From assembly GCA_027943245.1 (NCBI GenBank), contig JANDJZ010000028.1:56467-120466 (forward strand): 64,000 bases of DNA. Reading direction: 5' to 3'. The notes below the pieces were generated by a model. That model had not been told where the DNA came from. It worked only from the letters and a program-made list of their open reading frames with translations, and searched no databases. Both the position numbers and the translations under genes were made by a program. Origin of the DNA: Acanthamoeba sp. SK_2022b. Lineage: Eukaryota > Discosea > Longamoebia > Acanthamoebidae. Shown piece after piece: positions 33,850-59,490 of this stretch (the stretch's first letter is position 1; each line of letters opens with the position of its first letter).

Positions 33850-34446
33850 ACTCTGCTCGCTTGATTGCTCTCAACGAAAGAAGATGGGTTCTGGTTGGGT
33901 GCGGCGAAGAAAAGCTTCTTTGCCGCCAATTCACCGCCAAGAAATTTGTTTGATTTCCGAGTTTTTTCTAATTCGCATACTCCTGGACGAACTGGGATAT
34001 TGTCGGGAGCCCCCGCAAGCCTCTAACCTGCCTCTGGAGCAACATGTGCCGCTGATGCATCGTTGGTGCCACTCCCGACCTGGCTTGAAGAAGCACTGCC
34101 AGGGCGCTTCTAGAGTATGCGCTTGGTCGTGCTGTGAAATTGAGTGCATGTTGTTGTAGCCCGAGTTTGTACCTTAAATGCGCTGTCGTGTGGAGACAAA
34201 AAGCCGGGCAATTGCCCGGTGCCGCTTCCTCTTCCAGCTGGCGGCAAGAAGCAACCCGCGCTCACCTGCCCACCCTCGTGTGGCCGCAGATCAACTCGAC
34301 CTTGTAACTGGGAGGTTGGTTGACCTTACACGTCTGTTCTCTCTTCCGAACACTGACCCCTGTTACTTGTTCTCCCGGCTAACTTCGACTCATCACCATT
34401 GCCTCATAGGGGGGGTTAGACTTCATCGCATTCTTAGCGTGTCGTT
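33850..34446. other. Divergent intergenic region, eIF1A / RapGAP
   Basis: 597 bp between divergent starts. No frame with coding character and no clear TATA element was seen; a CT-rich stretch (34330-34420) precedes the RapGAP start. Confidence 0.5.
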
Positions 34447-37400
34447 ATGGACAGCTCCGATGTAGCCAGCCTCGCCGAGGACAACTCTAGGATGAGGGTC
34501 GAGGTTTGTTCCCTGTCCTTCTTCACCTAGTCCTGACGTTCTTTGCTCATCGAGGTATCCCTTCTTCATAGATCCATCTCTCCGCAGCCGATGTGAAGGT
34601 GTTCACCTTCCCTCAGTTCTACACCGTTGACAAGGTTAAGGTGAGTTGCCTTCAAACTTGTTCTGACCCCCCCCCCAATCTAAGACATTTTGTTTCTGTT
34701 GTCTCCAGACCGAGGTCTTTCGTAACATGCCAACGCTAAACGAGTCTATGAAGTTTGACTACTACCTCGGCCTAGACGAAGAGGTATAACTTCTCTTCAA
34801 CTTCATTCCTGAGCACCCCTTAGTGTGACCTGATCCATGTTCCCTTGCACGGGGCTTGTCACACGTGCAGACCGCAATCAAAGTGGAGTTCTCCAAGCTC
34901 GTCAAATGCCACCCCACAATTGAGGCGCGTGCTGCTGCAGACGAGGTTATCCCTCTCTTTCTCATCCCCCGCTCCACAGTCGTCAGCTCTCCAGATACAA
35001 GCAAGGTGTCCACCCATCAGAGCCTCTTTGGCCCCTCTTCTCGCTTCCGGTTGGCCTTGCTCACACCCGCACGCGGACAGAAACTGTTCCGAGGTCGATT
35101 CCTGTTTGGCGGGCGGACGGAAGAGGTGGCGTCTGTCGTGACCTCGCCGCGAAAGTCCAGCATTGCCGACTCTATGTCCTTGGTTGCCAAACGCGCCAGC
35201 ATCTTTTCCAGTAAGCTTACCTCCTCTGAGGGGAGGACCACTGCCTCCCAGGCCTACCTAACGTTGCTCCATCGACTTTTTCCTTGTTCACAGCACCCAA
35301 TGAAGAGTGCCTCAGCCCAGGACGAGGGCGTCCCAAAGCGTACGCTGTTCACCTTCTGTTTCTGATGCCTCGTGCGCCCTGTCTGTTCACTAATGATGTG
35401 CTTGGTGTCGGTGCTGTAGTCAAATGCTGTCCCCGACGTCTGTGCGAACTGCCCTTAACCAACCTGAGTTGGAAAATGAAGGCAGTGACAGCAAAGACAG
35501 TCGCATACAGCGAACCAATTCCTTTGGAGAGCGAGCCAGCCAGGCCAAGGCTCTCAAAGCAAACATGACCACTTCCGCCGGTTCGGTCGCGCTCGAAGAG
35601 TCTAAAAAGCAATCCCTTACCTCCAAGGCGGGTAACACACGTGCGCCCACTCCGCCATCTCGTCGATGCCGTCGACGCCAAAATGTTGACTCAATCTCTG
35701 TGGTAACCAGCCGAGCCCGTGCGACGAACCGGCGATGGAACTCCACAGAAGAAGGGTCACAGGAGGACGCGCTCCACGGGGTTCATCGTTTCGGAGATCA
35801 TCAAACGAGCTACAAACGACGACGTCGGGAGGTACGCGCACACCGACAGGCCACATCCCTGGTCGCTGGGACTTACCGACTCTGGTGAACGATCAGAGCG
35901 GCGGCAATGTCGCAAGCCGTCCTGCCGGCCAGCTTGGCCGAAGAGGAGAGCGAGGACGGCGGCATCTTCAATCGAAAATCCAAACGGGCCTCCACCGTCG
36001 CGCAAGTGGCGGGACCCAGGGTCAGAGCAGCGCACCAGATCTTCCGCGCCACTACACAGCCACAGCTTGGTCGGGAGGACAGAGAACCCTTCCCGCCCAA
36101 GAGAGTGCCACTCACAGACGAAGAGGTGTGGCAAATACACGCTCGCATCCGCCATGGCCGATGATGGCCACTAGTACTCACTTGTAGCTGTCTGTTTGTC
36201 TGTCTGTCTGTGGTGCGTGCGTGCGTGGGCAGGAGCAAGTGGGCAATTCGTTGGTACGGGTGGTGGAGGGCTACATGATCGAAACGGGAAGGCGCACGCT
36301 CACGCCCGAGCTGGCCGAGAACAAGGTCTACAACCCAGAGCTAAGTTATACCTGGTATGTGGACTATTTCAAGGGGAAAGGTACTATCTACACACATCGT
36401 GTGCTTTCTCGTCCCTTCCTCTGCGATGCAAAGGCTCACCCTGTGTGCACAGAGCACGAAAACTATATCGGGTCCGATCCAGAGTTTGGTACCGTGGTGG
36501 TGTCGATCATCCACGAGCAAGACGACAGGAAACACATTCGCGCCCTCATCCGTACAAAACACGTTCGTGTTCGCCTATTTGTTGAAAACCTCGTGTCTAC
36601 GATGAAGTTGTGTTTACTGACTATGTTGGGAATCCAGTGCGACGTTACGGGCTTGATTCCCAAGGCCGACTTTGGAACCAACACTTTCAAGAAGACATCC
36701 GTGCGAGAGATCGTGAGAGCGGCGTGTCCCGCCTTGGCCGACAGACTGCCCAAGGTTAATTACAAACAAATCAAGAACCCAGCCCTGCACGCGGAGCTGG
36801 AAAATTTTGAAACCAAGCAGGTATCACCCCCCCCCCCTCCTCTCGAACGATCTACCCGTGGGGCCACTGGCTACCGCTCCGCGACGCGTGCTGCCCAGCA
36901 TCTCCTCACTTACTGGCCGTGAGCGCAGGTGATTAAGAACTATAAGATCGGTGTGTTGTATTGTAAAGATGGTCAGAGTCTGGAAGATGAAATGTTTTGT
37001 AACGGTACATGCGCCGAGCTTGTCCTCTGACTCCTTGGTTTGTCATCACGCAGAGTGAACAACAACTGACCACCAACCCTATCACGTGTCGACGCCTTGC
37101 TCGGCCAGAACACGGGAGCGAGGCGTTCGAACAATTCCTGGACTTTTTGGGGGATCGGGTCGAACTGAATGGATGGAAGAAGTATCGAGCAGGCCTTGAT
37201 GTAAATGGTACAAGGCGCCCTCCTCCAGGTCGTGTGACGGTCGTATCCTCACTTTCGTATCCCCCGTGCACGCAGGTGGTACCACCGGCACGCATTCGGT
37301 ACACACGAATTGGAACGGTGGCGAGATCATGTTCCACGTGTCCACTCTACTGCCCTTCACGCCAGGCGATCAGCAGCAGGTTCGTTGTGGTGACGCTCAA

Positions 37401-38455
37401 ATAATACGTAATAATAATAATAATAATAATGATTAGTTCTGACAATAATAAGAAAAAATGCACGCTAATGGTTAAAACGTACAGATCGAAAGGAAGCGTC
37501 ATTTGGGTAACGACATTCTCATGATCGTGTTCAAGGAAGGCAACGGACCGCCGTTTTCGCCCAACAACATCACTTCCGAGTTCAACCGTACCCTCGCCTG
37601 GTCCAAACATTGAAAGCAGTTGATATGTTTTTATTTTTATTATTTTTTTATTTTATTTGTTGTTGTTTTAAAATATTGCCTGCTGTTTGTTGACCGAATC
37701 ATCGCAGACGTGTTCGCCGTGATCACGCCTGTGGAGGTGGATAACGAGTTGAGGCTGAGCGGCAGCACCACGCCACGGCGAAATACCTCTGAAGAGGAGG
37801 ACGAGCGGACCAACCACTTCCTCGCCAAGGGACCCGGTGCAGCAGCGGCTGCTGCCGAAAACAGGGCCAAAGGGGCGCGCATGTCCCGGTCGCCGCCTCG
37901 AAGAAGAAAGCAGGACAACGCTATCTCCAAAGAGAAGGGCTCGCGCAAGTCAATGCTGCAGAGATCGCCGACGAAGAGGGAGAGGGAGGTTGCCTACAAG
38001 TGCGTCCACGCGTCCTAGCGCGCTACCTAGACCACAGAACGCTTCTACGACCACTTCGTGCTTTTTCCACTTACACGCCTGGCGTGCGTGCGGTGTAACC
38101 TGCGCAGGGTGGCGATAACGCGCAAGGAAGGGGTGCCGTTGTTCGGGCCCTATTTCGAGGGAGACGTGTTTGCCAGTAACCAGCAGTTCAAGGACTTCCT
38201 CCTCTACAAATGTACGTGTTGATTTCAAAGAACCCAGCGTCTGCACCGGTGATTGGCCCTCACCCCCCTCCTTTGTTGTTGGGCAGTGACCAATGGTGAG
38301 CGAGCGGCCTACGATGCCCCTATCTTCAACAGGAAGGTATGCAGGAGCTGCCTGGTGGTGCCCCCTTATATCCTTCGAGGCTAACTGGGCGTGTGGTACA
38401 GATGACGCGAGTGCGTGCTGAGCTGTTGAAGCACTTAGAGAAGACGTTCGCCTGA
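34447..38455 (+). CDS. Rap/Ran-GAP domain GTPase-activating protein
   Basis: Predicted GAP for a Rap-type small GTPase. Exons give [35 protein letters not shown] and [20 protein letters not shown], then a Ser/Arg/Lys-rich central region. The GAP domain lies at about 36.2-38.4 kb: [93 protein letters not shown], then [38 protein letters not shown] (catalytic Asn helix), and DVFAVITPV. An insertion rich in Ala/Arg/Lys follows before the last domain part ([20 protein letters not shown]). It ends [10 protein letters not shown]. At least 14 exons. The [10 protein letters not shown] and RHLGNDI blocks are diagnostic of the Rap1GAP/SIPA1 group. Confidence 0.88.
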
Positions 38456-38639
38456 ACCAGTGGCCAATTATGACAAGGCCTCGGGATACACTGTACTACC
38501 GCAGCAGCAGAGGGATCTAACAAGAATAAGAGACACAACTTCCCATTCTGGAAAATACAGTAAAACAGATTCGTTACTGCGCTAAGGCTGCCCAAGGAAC
38601 AGCACAAAAGGAGCTCGGGGAGTGACCAGGCTGTTGTTT

Positions 38640-39266
38640 GCACCTTCTTCGATCTATCCCAGCTCCTTTCTAGGCTTGCTCTGGACCAATCGGAAATCCT
38701 GGCACGGAGCCCCTCGGAGGTAGAGGATTTCTTCGGCTACCACGTTACCGAGCGCTGCACCACAACACGCTATGTGGCCACCTACACTTTGGCAAGCACA
38801 CGCGTGGTCTTACGACACACATACACACACACACACTCAGCGCAACAATGCTGGTGGCACGATCAGCGACACCTCGCAGGACACTCCAACTGAACGACCT
38901 GGCGAGACCGCACGAACTGCTCAGGTGCGACGTGCGCGGCAGCTTTGTGAACCAGACTTTGAGGGAAGCAGACGCCAGGCAGCGCTCCAGGTCTGCCATG
39001 ACTTCGAACGCTGCAATAACACACCACTGCGCATGCCAAGAGGACGAGTTGGAGCGTGCATCGTGGAGAGAACTCAACGAACTGCTGGAACACTACGTCA
39101 ACGCAGGTCGCACGTCAGGCCCTTGGCGAGAGCACTGGACTCACTCGTAAGTCTCCCTTTCGTCCTCCAAGAAGCGCTCTTCTCACACCCGCCCTCACAG
39201 CTGGACCGTAGATGGCCACATCATGCGGGTCTCCACCATGTCGCCCATCTCGGAGGAGAGCACTGA
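38640..39266 (+). other. Uncertain plus-strand locus, possible gene of unknown function
   Basis: Between the RapGAP and J-protein genes. A frame with SEVEDFFGYHVTERCTTTRY (about 38700-38800) can be followed, after a CA-rich intron-like segment, by two competing frames. A model ending RVSTMSPISEESTERE at a TGA (39266) has consistent splice phases but Arg-rich text; another frame (LNDLARPHELLRCDVRGSF, LERASWRELNELLEHYV) looks more protein-like but its splice phase does not fit the last exon. No start codon or family found. Treat as unresolved. Confidence 0.25.
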
Positions 39267-39733
39267 ACGAGAATGAGACATGAGCTCCACTTCGTGCGGT
39301 TTACTGTACAGGCAATACGCGACCACTTTTTGTGACTTTATTTTATTTTATTTTTAAATCTAGATGTTTTATCCCCCCTGTACACGGCGATCATACGCTT
39401 CATCTTTGCTCGTTTCTCTGCCCTCTCTTCTCATGCTCGGCCGTGGGCTTGCTATGTACATATCGAGTTGTGCCACGAGTCGCGCTTGCCCGAGCAGGGC
39501 GGTCACGAGAGAGCACAGCAGCTGCCAGATCTTTGCCTTCATCCTCACACTCCAGTCTATCCTCATCCACCCACCCTCCTCTTCTTCCTCCACCTCCCTC
39601 TCCTGAACAAGTCATAAATAAATACGTACACACCCACCCGCCTCCCCATCTCCTGCGCCAGCTCACGCGAAGGGAAGAGGGGGGTGGGGCTATGAGTACC
39701 TAAATGGGGGAGGGGAGTCGCTACCTCAGCGGC
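39267..39733. other. AT/CT-rich intergenic spacer
   Basis: 467 bp holding T-rich (39330-39365) and CT-rich (39540-39610) stretches and no supported frame. Confidence 0.5.
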
Positions 39734-40468
39734 TCAGGAGGACTCGAGGACGAACGAGCGGAGAAGGACGGCGAAGGCGATTACAGCTACGAACTTCCAG
39801 TGGCGCAGGTTGTTGTAGAGCACTTGGTAGAGCGTGTGGGTGGCGATGATATGCAGCTTTACCCCGAACGCGATCATGCAGGACGCGGCAGCTGCGACGC
39901 CCACTCGCAGCAGGAGTGCCAACAGCTGCGCTAGCTTGCCTGTTCCCAAACGCCCCGAACATGAGGACGCCACGTTAAGGGAAGCAAACGACGAAGGGTG
40001 GAATGTACCATTGCCGTTGGCAGCCTTGAAGCAGTTCGTCCAGAACGAGAAGAACTCCTCCGACCTGAGGGAGAGGTCATACCAATACCGTTTCTTTGAA
40101 TCCCGCAGCGTCTCAAAGGCTGACAAGATGATGTAGGGGAGAAGATCTTGGTGGTGAGAAGTAAGGTTCGACAAGAGACTGTACACAGGTGACGTACCTT
40201 CAGTCATTTCTATGAACTTGCGGGTGGCCTCGAGTCGGCTCTCCTCGTCCTCAACGTTGACCTTGTCCGGGTGCAGCTGCTTGGAGGCAACGCGGAATGC
40301 CTTCTTAATCTCAGGCACGGATGCGTCGGGCTTTAGATTGAGTAGCTCGTAGTAGTTGGGCACACCGCGTATCAGCGGAGCATAGAAGGCGAACGAGCAG
40401 AGGCTGCCCACAACAAACAGCAGAAGCAGCAACAAGGCGAACTTGGGCGAGAAGGACTCACGCGCCAT
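39734..40468 (-). CDS. J-domain (DnaJ-like) membrane protein
   Basis: Hsp70 co-chaperone, probably in the ER or secretory membrane. It starts [20 protein letters not shown], a signal or first membrane segment, then the J domain: YYELLNLKPDASVPEIKKAF, SKQLHPDKVNVEDEESRLEA (HPD motif intact), and AFETLRDSKKRYWYDL. After a short region (EEFFSFWTNCFKAANGN) the C-terminal half is hydrophobic: LAQLLALLLRVGVAAAASCM and FVAVIAFAVLLRSFVLESS, with about two further membrane segments. No Gly/Phe-rich or Cys-rich zinc region, so a type III J protein. Three or four exons, two introns inside the J region. It resembles DNAJC25/ERj7-like architecture loosely, but I cannot assign an orthologue. Divergent from the BEACH gene by 331 bp. 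Confidence 0.85.
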   Translation of the reverse strand: MARESFSPKFALLLLLLFVVGSLCSFAFYAPLIRGVPNYYELLNLKPDASVPEIKKAFRVASKQLHPDKVNVEDEESRLEATRKFIEMTEGTSPVYSLLSNLTSHHQDLLPYIILSAFETLRDSKKRYWYDLSLRSEEFFSFWTNCFKAANGNGTFHPSSFASLNVASSCSGRLGTGKLAQLLALLLRVGVAAAASCMIAFGVKLHIIATHTLYQVLYNNLRHWKFVAVIAFAVLLRSFVLESS

Positions 40469-40799
40469 CTTTTTCCGTCTCGATTCTGTTCCTTAATCTC
40501 TCTTGAACGTTCAACAAAGAAGAAGACCTCTAGCACTCCTTGTCACAAGATATGAGTAGGCGAGGCACGGTCCAGCTGAGAAGTTCGTTTTGCAGCAACG
40601 CGTGTATGAGAGGCAACTCGGCCGAGTTGGCTTTGCGTTGCCGTATGCATCGTCGGTTTTTTCCAGACACTTGCGGGAACCGGGAAAAAGCAAAAGAAAA
40701 GGAAGCCATGAGCAAACAAATACGAAAAATTGATCGTTGCGTCATCGAAAGGAATCTTACTTCTGTGGTCGGCCTGCCGATCGCACGACTTCTTCGAAG

Positions 40800-53982
<13,183 letters not shown>

Positions 53983-54188
53983 CTTCTCTGCGTGTATTAT
54001 GTCCTTACTTCAGCACGCATGGAATTTTTGTGTCGACACATTCACGGAATCGACAACGTACTGGAACGATGGCGCTTCGACTAACAGGTCCCCATAAAAT
54101 GTAGCATTTATGTGAGCACGCTCATCACCCAAAGCAGAGTAGGACACGCACGCCACGCGCTCATTTCTCGACCATCTTTATTCATACA

Positions 54189-54976
54189 ATGGAGGACCCA
54201 CAGGAAAGGAAGCAGAGGATCAACAAAGTCATCCTCAAAGAGTTCCAGGAGACAAACTTCAAGTCCTTCTCCGACGGCCAGATAACTATCGTCTTCCCGT
54301 ACGAGCACGACCTCACCACCGTGGAGGTGGTGCTCAAGCCCAACGATGGCATCTACGCCGGAGGCGTCTTCGTGTTCACCCTCCGACTGCCCCACTCCTA
54401 CCCCGAGCAGCCGGCCAGTGTGCACTGCAAGACCCAGATAATTCACCCTAACATCTCGAAGAACGGCCAGGTCTGTTTCAACGTTTTTAGTGGTACCGTG
54501 TCTCCTCCACCTGCGTGCACCACCCGCCTGCAGCATGGTGCTTGCTCACACTGACCCTAACCGCAGGCGAATGGGACTCGTGCATGCGGCTGGTGGACTA
54601 CGCGCACGCTCTGCTGTGGCTCCTCTATCAGCCCAACCTGGAATCGCGCCTCAACTCGGAATGTCCCCACAGCATGAGCTACTATGTCAAGCTGGTACAT
54701 GACCCCATTTCGACCTCCAATGGTCTCGTCGGTTGTAACCCACTTCTCCATCAGGTCAAGCGGTCCATTGCAGAACAGCAGCGAAAGGCCAGAGTGTGGG
54801 TGCCCCGCAACACGACGCTCACACCCATCCCCGCCAGAAGTGTGGCCGAGCTTACCGACTTGTTCATGCAACGGATCAAGCTGGAGGAGGAGCGAGCAAA
54901 CCCCGCGGTAGCGCCCCAGGACCGGCCTGACGCTTCTCAACAAGGAGAGAACCCCCAACTGGGCTCTCATGAATGA
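54189..54976 (+). CDS. E2 conjugating enzyme, UBC12 (UBE2M/UBE2F)-like
   Basis: Ubiquitin-like-conjugating E2. The UBC fold runs from MEDPQERKQRINKVILKEFQ through LKPNDGIYAGGVFVFTLRLP and SYPEQPASVHCKTQIIHPNI to the active site NGQVCFNVFS, whose Cys lies at the expected distance after HPN. The next exon GEWDSCMRLVDYAHALLWLL and LYQPNLESRLN complete the domain. The HPNI-x4-GxVCxN pattern and QPNLESRLN resemble UBC12-type NEDD8 E2s more than most ubiquitin E2s, but this is by eye. After the fold there is an extra ~70-residue tail (VWVPRNTTLTPIPARSVAEL, then PDASQQGENPQLGSHE) of unknown role. Three exons. It follows the BEACH gene head-to-tail by 206 bp and converges with CTNNBL1 (80 bp apart). 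Confidence 0.82.
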
Positions 54977-55056
54977 ACATAGCCATATCAACCCAACTCC
55001 ATTACTGCTAGAGGATAGCACGACAAGCTTCTGAGGGGGTGGGGGGGAGGTTGGCC

Positions 55057-55458
55057 TCACTCGAGCCGCTCGATGAGTTGGCGAATGTTGGCCCTCTCTT
55101 TGTCGCTGGCGTCGTCGGTCGCTCCGCTACTGCTGCTGCTTCCGCTGGAGCCGATCGACTTCTCGTAGGTGGCCAGCACCTCCTTCACCTTCTCCAGCGA
55201 ACCTCCCTGCTGCTTCAACAGCTGCTTGATGTACGCGTTGGCCTGGCCGTGTGACATTGACGTCGACACATACACAGAAACAGTTGGATCAGGACGTCTG
55301 TGCCAAGGGCAAAGGCACAACGCAGACACACATACCCCTTCAAGCGGCGAAGTGGCCACGGCAGCGATGATGTAGTCGATGAGCTGGAGCGTAAACAGAT
55401 GACCTTCGTCCAGCCTAGCAATTATGGCCAACCCAACCGCATGAGCACACCACTCAAA

Positions 55459-55517
<59 letters not shown>

Positions 55518-56863
55518 GGAGGGCTGGCGGTGAATACCTGAGCGAGAGGTAGTATTCCTCGTCGAGCTCGGTGAGCTCTTCGCCTCGGGCCCGCCTGGCC
55601 TCCATCTCCGCCTCGATCTGTTCGTCGAACGCGGCAGACTTCTTGGCGTACTTGGCGTGCAGTTCCAGCAGCCTCTCGATCTTCTGGTGGTTGTTCTCCC
55701 CGAACTTGCCGAGCAGTCGCGAGTAGGGCTCCCCGCCAGCAGCCGCCAGGCTCTTGAACAACGAAGCGATCGCCGCCGCAATGTGCTCTGTGGCGTGTGC
55801 GTGTGCGGTGCGTGTAAGCCACAAGACGATTGGAAGGGCCGAGCATGGATGGAAAGACGGGGTGGTTACCGTCATCGGCGAGCTCGTTGAAACCCGAGCG
55901 GCCCTTCTTGGCGCCCTTCTTCATGAAGGCGGCGAAGAGCGTCTTGAGGCCCAGGATGTCCACAAAATATTTGCAATTGACCTCGTTGCCGGCCAGCGCA
56001 AAGTCCACCACCTTGAGCGCCGACTTCCTCGGGAACTTCTTCGACCTGGCGCGCCGCAAGAACAACAAAACAAACAACAACATCAGCTCTCGGAGGCGAT
56101 CAACTGCACAAGCCAATCTTAAAATCAACAAAAAAAATAAATAAAAATAGAGAAATAAAAAAATAGAATAAATAATGACGCACTTGATCATGATGAGCAT
56201 GAGCTCGAAGCCCTGGGACTTCCTGAAGACCTCCTTGTTTTCGTTGGACATGAGGCACGTGCAGAGCGAGTTGAACAGATTCTCGAGGTACTCCTCCTCG
56301 TCCGCAGTCGGTGGGTCCGACTTTCTGTAGGGCTGTACATTCATAAATAAATAATTTTAATAAATGTTAAAAATAAGTATCAATTATTTATAATATGTTT
56401 AATAATATTAATAGGGAGAAGAGTGCAAGCGTACCGCAAGGCAGACGAGAAGGGTGTCGATGCCGTTGGCGTCCGTGAAGAGCTGCCGACTCTCGGGCGA
56501 GTTTTGCAAAAGAATGGAGACGATCTCACCGGCGTAGGCCTTGTTGTCGTCGAAGCCGCCCTCCGTCATCCTGTTGTTGAGGGCATGGCGCGCCACCACA
56601 CAAACAAACTCAGTTGAGACGCACCACCACTGTGACGACATCGAGGGGGAATCGGCACAGTGGCTGCCGTGGGGTACCTGTGCAGCACCCACTTGCGCCA
56701 TACATCGTTCTTCATGGCCATGGCGCCGATCTCGGGCATCACTTCCGATATGTTCTCGAGGATGCCCATTATGTTGTACACGCCCTGCCTCTCCTCATCG
56801 ATCTTCTCGTCGAGGCGCTCCAGATTGCTCAACAGAATGTCCAGCCCGCCCTCTTGTTGCTGT

Positions 56864-56934
<71 letters not shown>

Positions 56935-57728
56935 GAAAGAGAGGAGAAACGGGAGACGGTCAGTCTGCGCGTGTGTCTTGCGAGCAGGATCGAGGGGCGT
57001 ACGATGAAGGCCTCGTGAAGGATGTAGGCGTCGCTCTCTTCGTCCTCGGCCTCGTCGGCGGCGCCCTCGTTGGACTGCGTGAGCTCGTGGAGCAGGTTGA
57101 TCGTGTCCACCATGATGTCGTTGTTCTCGTGCTGCTGCAGCGTCACTGCACGTGCAATGCGAGGAGAAGAGGCAAGCGTCAGGACGAGAAAGCGGAGACG
57201 CGACCGAGACCCGCGCAGGTCTCACAAAGCGGCGAGAAAGGGACACAGGGGCTGCGACTTGCCAAGAGTGCGGACGGCGTTCAACTTGACAAAGTCGCCG
57301 TAGAGGCCCGGCGCAGTGGCCAGCACGTGCAGCTCCTTGATGGCCACGTCAAGATCGACCTCCGATTCCAAGAATCTAACAGAACGCCCCACCATGGTGG
57401 TCAGCGACAGAGATGAAGAGGTGCAGCGCCTCGGCACGCCGTACTTTTCAGGCTGGCCTGCATATTTGATTCGCAGCTCCTGGTTCTTTGTGTAGCGCTT
57501 CTCCAAGTTGAGCACCAGGCGCCGCAGACCTTGTGCCGTCAGCGCTTCGACCTGCCCGTGCGTGAATCCCAAGTAAACAAATGATTTACCAATAAATCCA
57601 AATTTGATGTGGCGGCCTACCTCTGGTGCGGTGTCAATGAGCTCAGCGATTTCAGCTTCAGTGAGCTTCAGGTCCTCTTCATCCACATCGTCCAGTCCAT
57701 CTGCCTCATCCCTCTTGCGCTTGCTCAT
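55057..57728 (-). CDS. CTNNBL1: Beta-catenin-like protein 1 (CTNNBL1)
   Basis: Armadillo-repeat component of the Prp19/CDC5L spliceosomal complex. The start exon MSKRKRDEADGLDDVDEEDL contains a basic nuclear signal, then EALTAQGLRRLVLNLEKRYT, QELRIKYAGQPEK, FLESEVDLDVAIKELHVLAT, NNDIMVDTINLLHELTQSNE, GLDILLSNLERLDEKIDEER with GVYNIMGILENISEV, DNKAYAGEIVSILLQNSPES, EYLENLFNSLCTCLMSNENK, RKSALKVVDFALAGNEVNCK, SLFKSLAAAGGEPYSRLLGK, and the C-terminal coiled part ending NIRQLIERLE. All conserved blocks are in family order. About eleven exons; two introns hold (CA)n runs. Start chosen at the first ATG before the basic region. Divergent from the AMP deaminase gene with 182 bp between start codons. 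Confidence 0.93.
55460..55515. repeat. (AC)n microsatellite in CTNNBL1 intron
   Basis: About 56 bp of AC repeats; (GT)n on the sense strand of CTNNBL1. Confidence 0.95.
56865..56932. repeat. (CA)n microsatellite in CTNNBL1 intron
   Basis: About 68 bp of CA repeats; (TG)n on the sense strand, just before the acceptor of the exon starting QQEGGLDILL. Confidence 0.95.
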
Positions 57729-57910
57729 TCTCTGCTGCACGTCTGAGATGGCGCGTCTTTTTCTTTTCTTTTTTTTCAGGTCGAATTTTTTTAAGGTATG
57801 CCAAGCATGTTTGCGCTGGTCGCACACAACGAGGACTGGTCGGTCACGCAACTTAATCTTCCGCACACACGCAACAGACCTTCTGTAGGAGAGATAGCCG
57901 AGTGGAGAAC

Positions 57911-59421
57911 ATGGAGACGCCCCTCATTACCGTTACCGCCACAACTACGCCTTCGTCGTCGGCCTCGCCCCGTGGCGACGACGAGGGCAAGGCCAAGGAG
58001 ATGTCCCGCTCTTCGACGTCGGTAGGTTCTGCCAAGTACTCGCACCCTCGCGTGTCGATAGAGACGTATGACGATGGCCACGGAGCCAACAAAGAGACAG
58101 TTGAGGCATGCAAGTTCGTCAACGAGGCCCTCGGCCTGCGCGCCAAATACCTCTTCGTCCCCGCACAGCCTTCCCACCACAACTCCACCACCGAGGTGCC
58201 TCCCGTTCAGCCAAACACGAGTCATCATGCCAAGTAGAAATATAATGACTAATTAATTTTTGATAAATGGCCAGGCTGTTGACGTGTGGCACGAACGCGA
58301 TCTGGTGAAGCCGGCGGCCGACAGCCCGTTTGCGCAGTACCTCATCAGGGCCAAGGGCGGCGTCATCCGCGTCTACGCCGATCAACAAGGTAGCACCACG
58401 GCACAGCGCTTTTTTAACAGCACACATCGGCCCTGAACGTTTTTGTGGTCTACACAGCTCTCGACGAGGACAAGCCGCTGGTAGATGTGCACAGCATCAC
58501 CGACTACGAGCGCGACTATAACAGGTCTCGTTCTACTACTACTTCTCTCTCTCTCTCTCTCTCTCTTCTGTTCAATTCCCTGCTGACCTGGGCTTGTCGC
58601 GCGCACATCAGGATCGTGGACATCACCAACTCGGGGCCCATGAAGACTTTCTCGTGGAAGCGACTCAAGCAGCTGGACTTCTCGTTCCACTTCCACCGCC
58701 TGCTGAACGAGGCCCAGGAGATCGAAAGCACCCAGATGGACGACCCCAAGGACTTCTCCAACGGTGCGCTGCGGCTGTGCGATGCTCCTCGCTGACGCGC
58801 TTTGGCAATCACTAACGCCAGCGATCTGTGCGATGCCGCAAACGTTGTAGTCATCAAGGTCGACACTCACATCCACTTGGCTGCGGCCATGACTGCCAAG
58901 CACCTGCTTACGTTCATCAAGCGCAAGCTGACGGAGAACCCCAATACGGTAACACCGTGCTCTCCTAGTGGATCACGGCGCCTGCTATCCCTCTAACGAC
59001 GTGCAATCGGCCTTTGCTGCTACTCCAGGTTGTCTCCCGTGCCGCCGACGGCAAAGAGGTAACACTCCTCCAGACCATCCAGCACTTGGGCCTCGAAGTG
59101 GCCGACTTCACGGTCGACGCCCTCGACGTGCGGGTACGCGGCGCGCTCCCTCGATCACACAGTCGTCTCCCATTTTGGTCATATTGCTGAGACAACGTCG
59201 ACGATGTGTCCATAAGGCGGACAACACGTTCCAGCGCTTCGACAACTTCAACGACAAGTACTCGCCGTTCGGGTTCAGCGAGCTCCGCACGATTTTCCTC
59301 AAGTCCGAGAACCAGCTGGAGGGGAAGTTCTTTGCCGAGCTCACCCGCGAGACAGCCGAGCACCTGGAGGAGTCCAAGTACTGCATGGCCGAGTGGCGCG
59401 TCTCCATATACGGCAGGTGAG

Positions 59422-59490
<69 letters not shown>

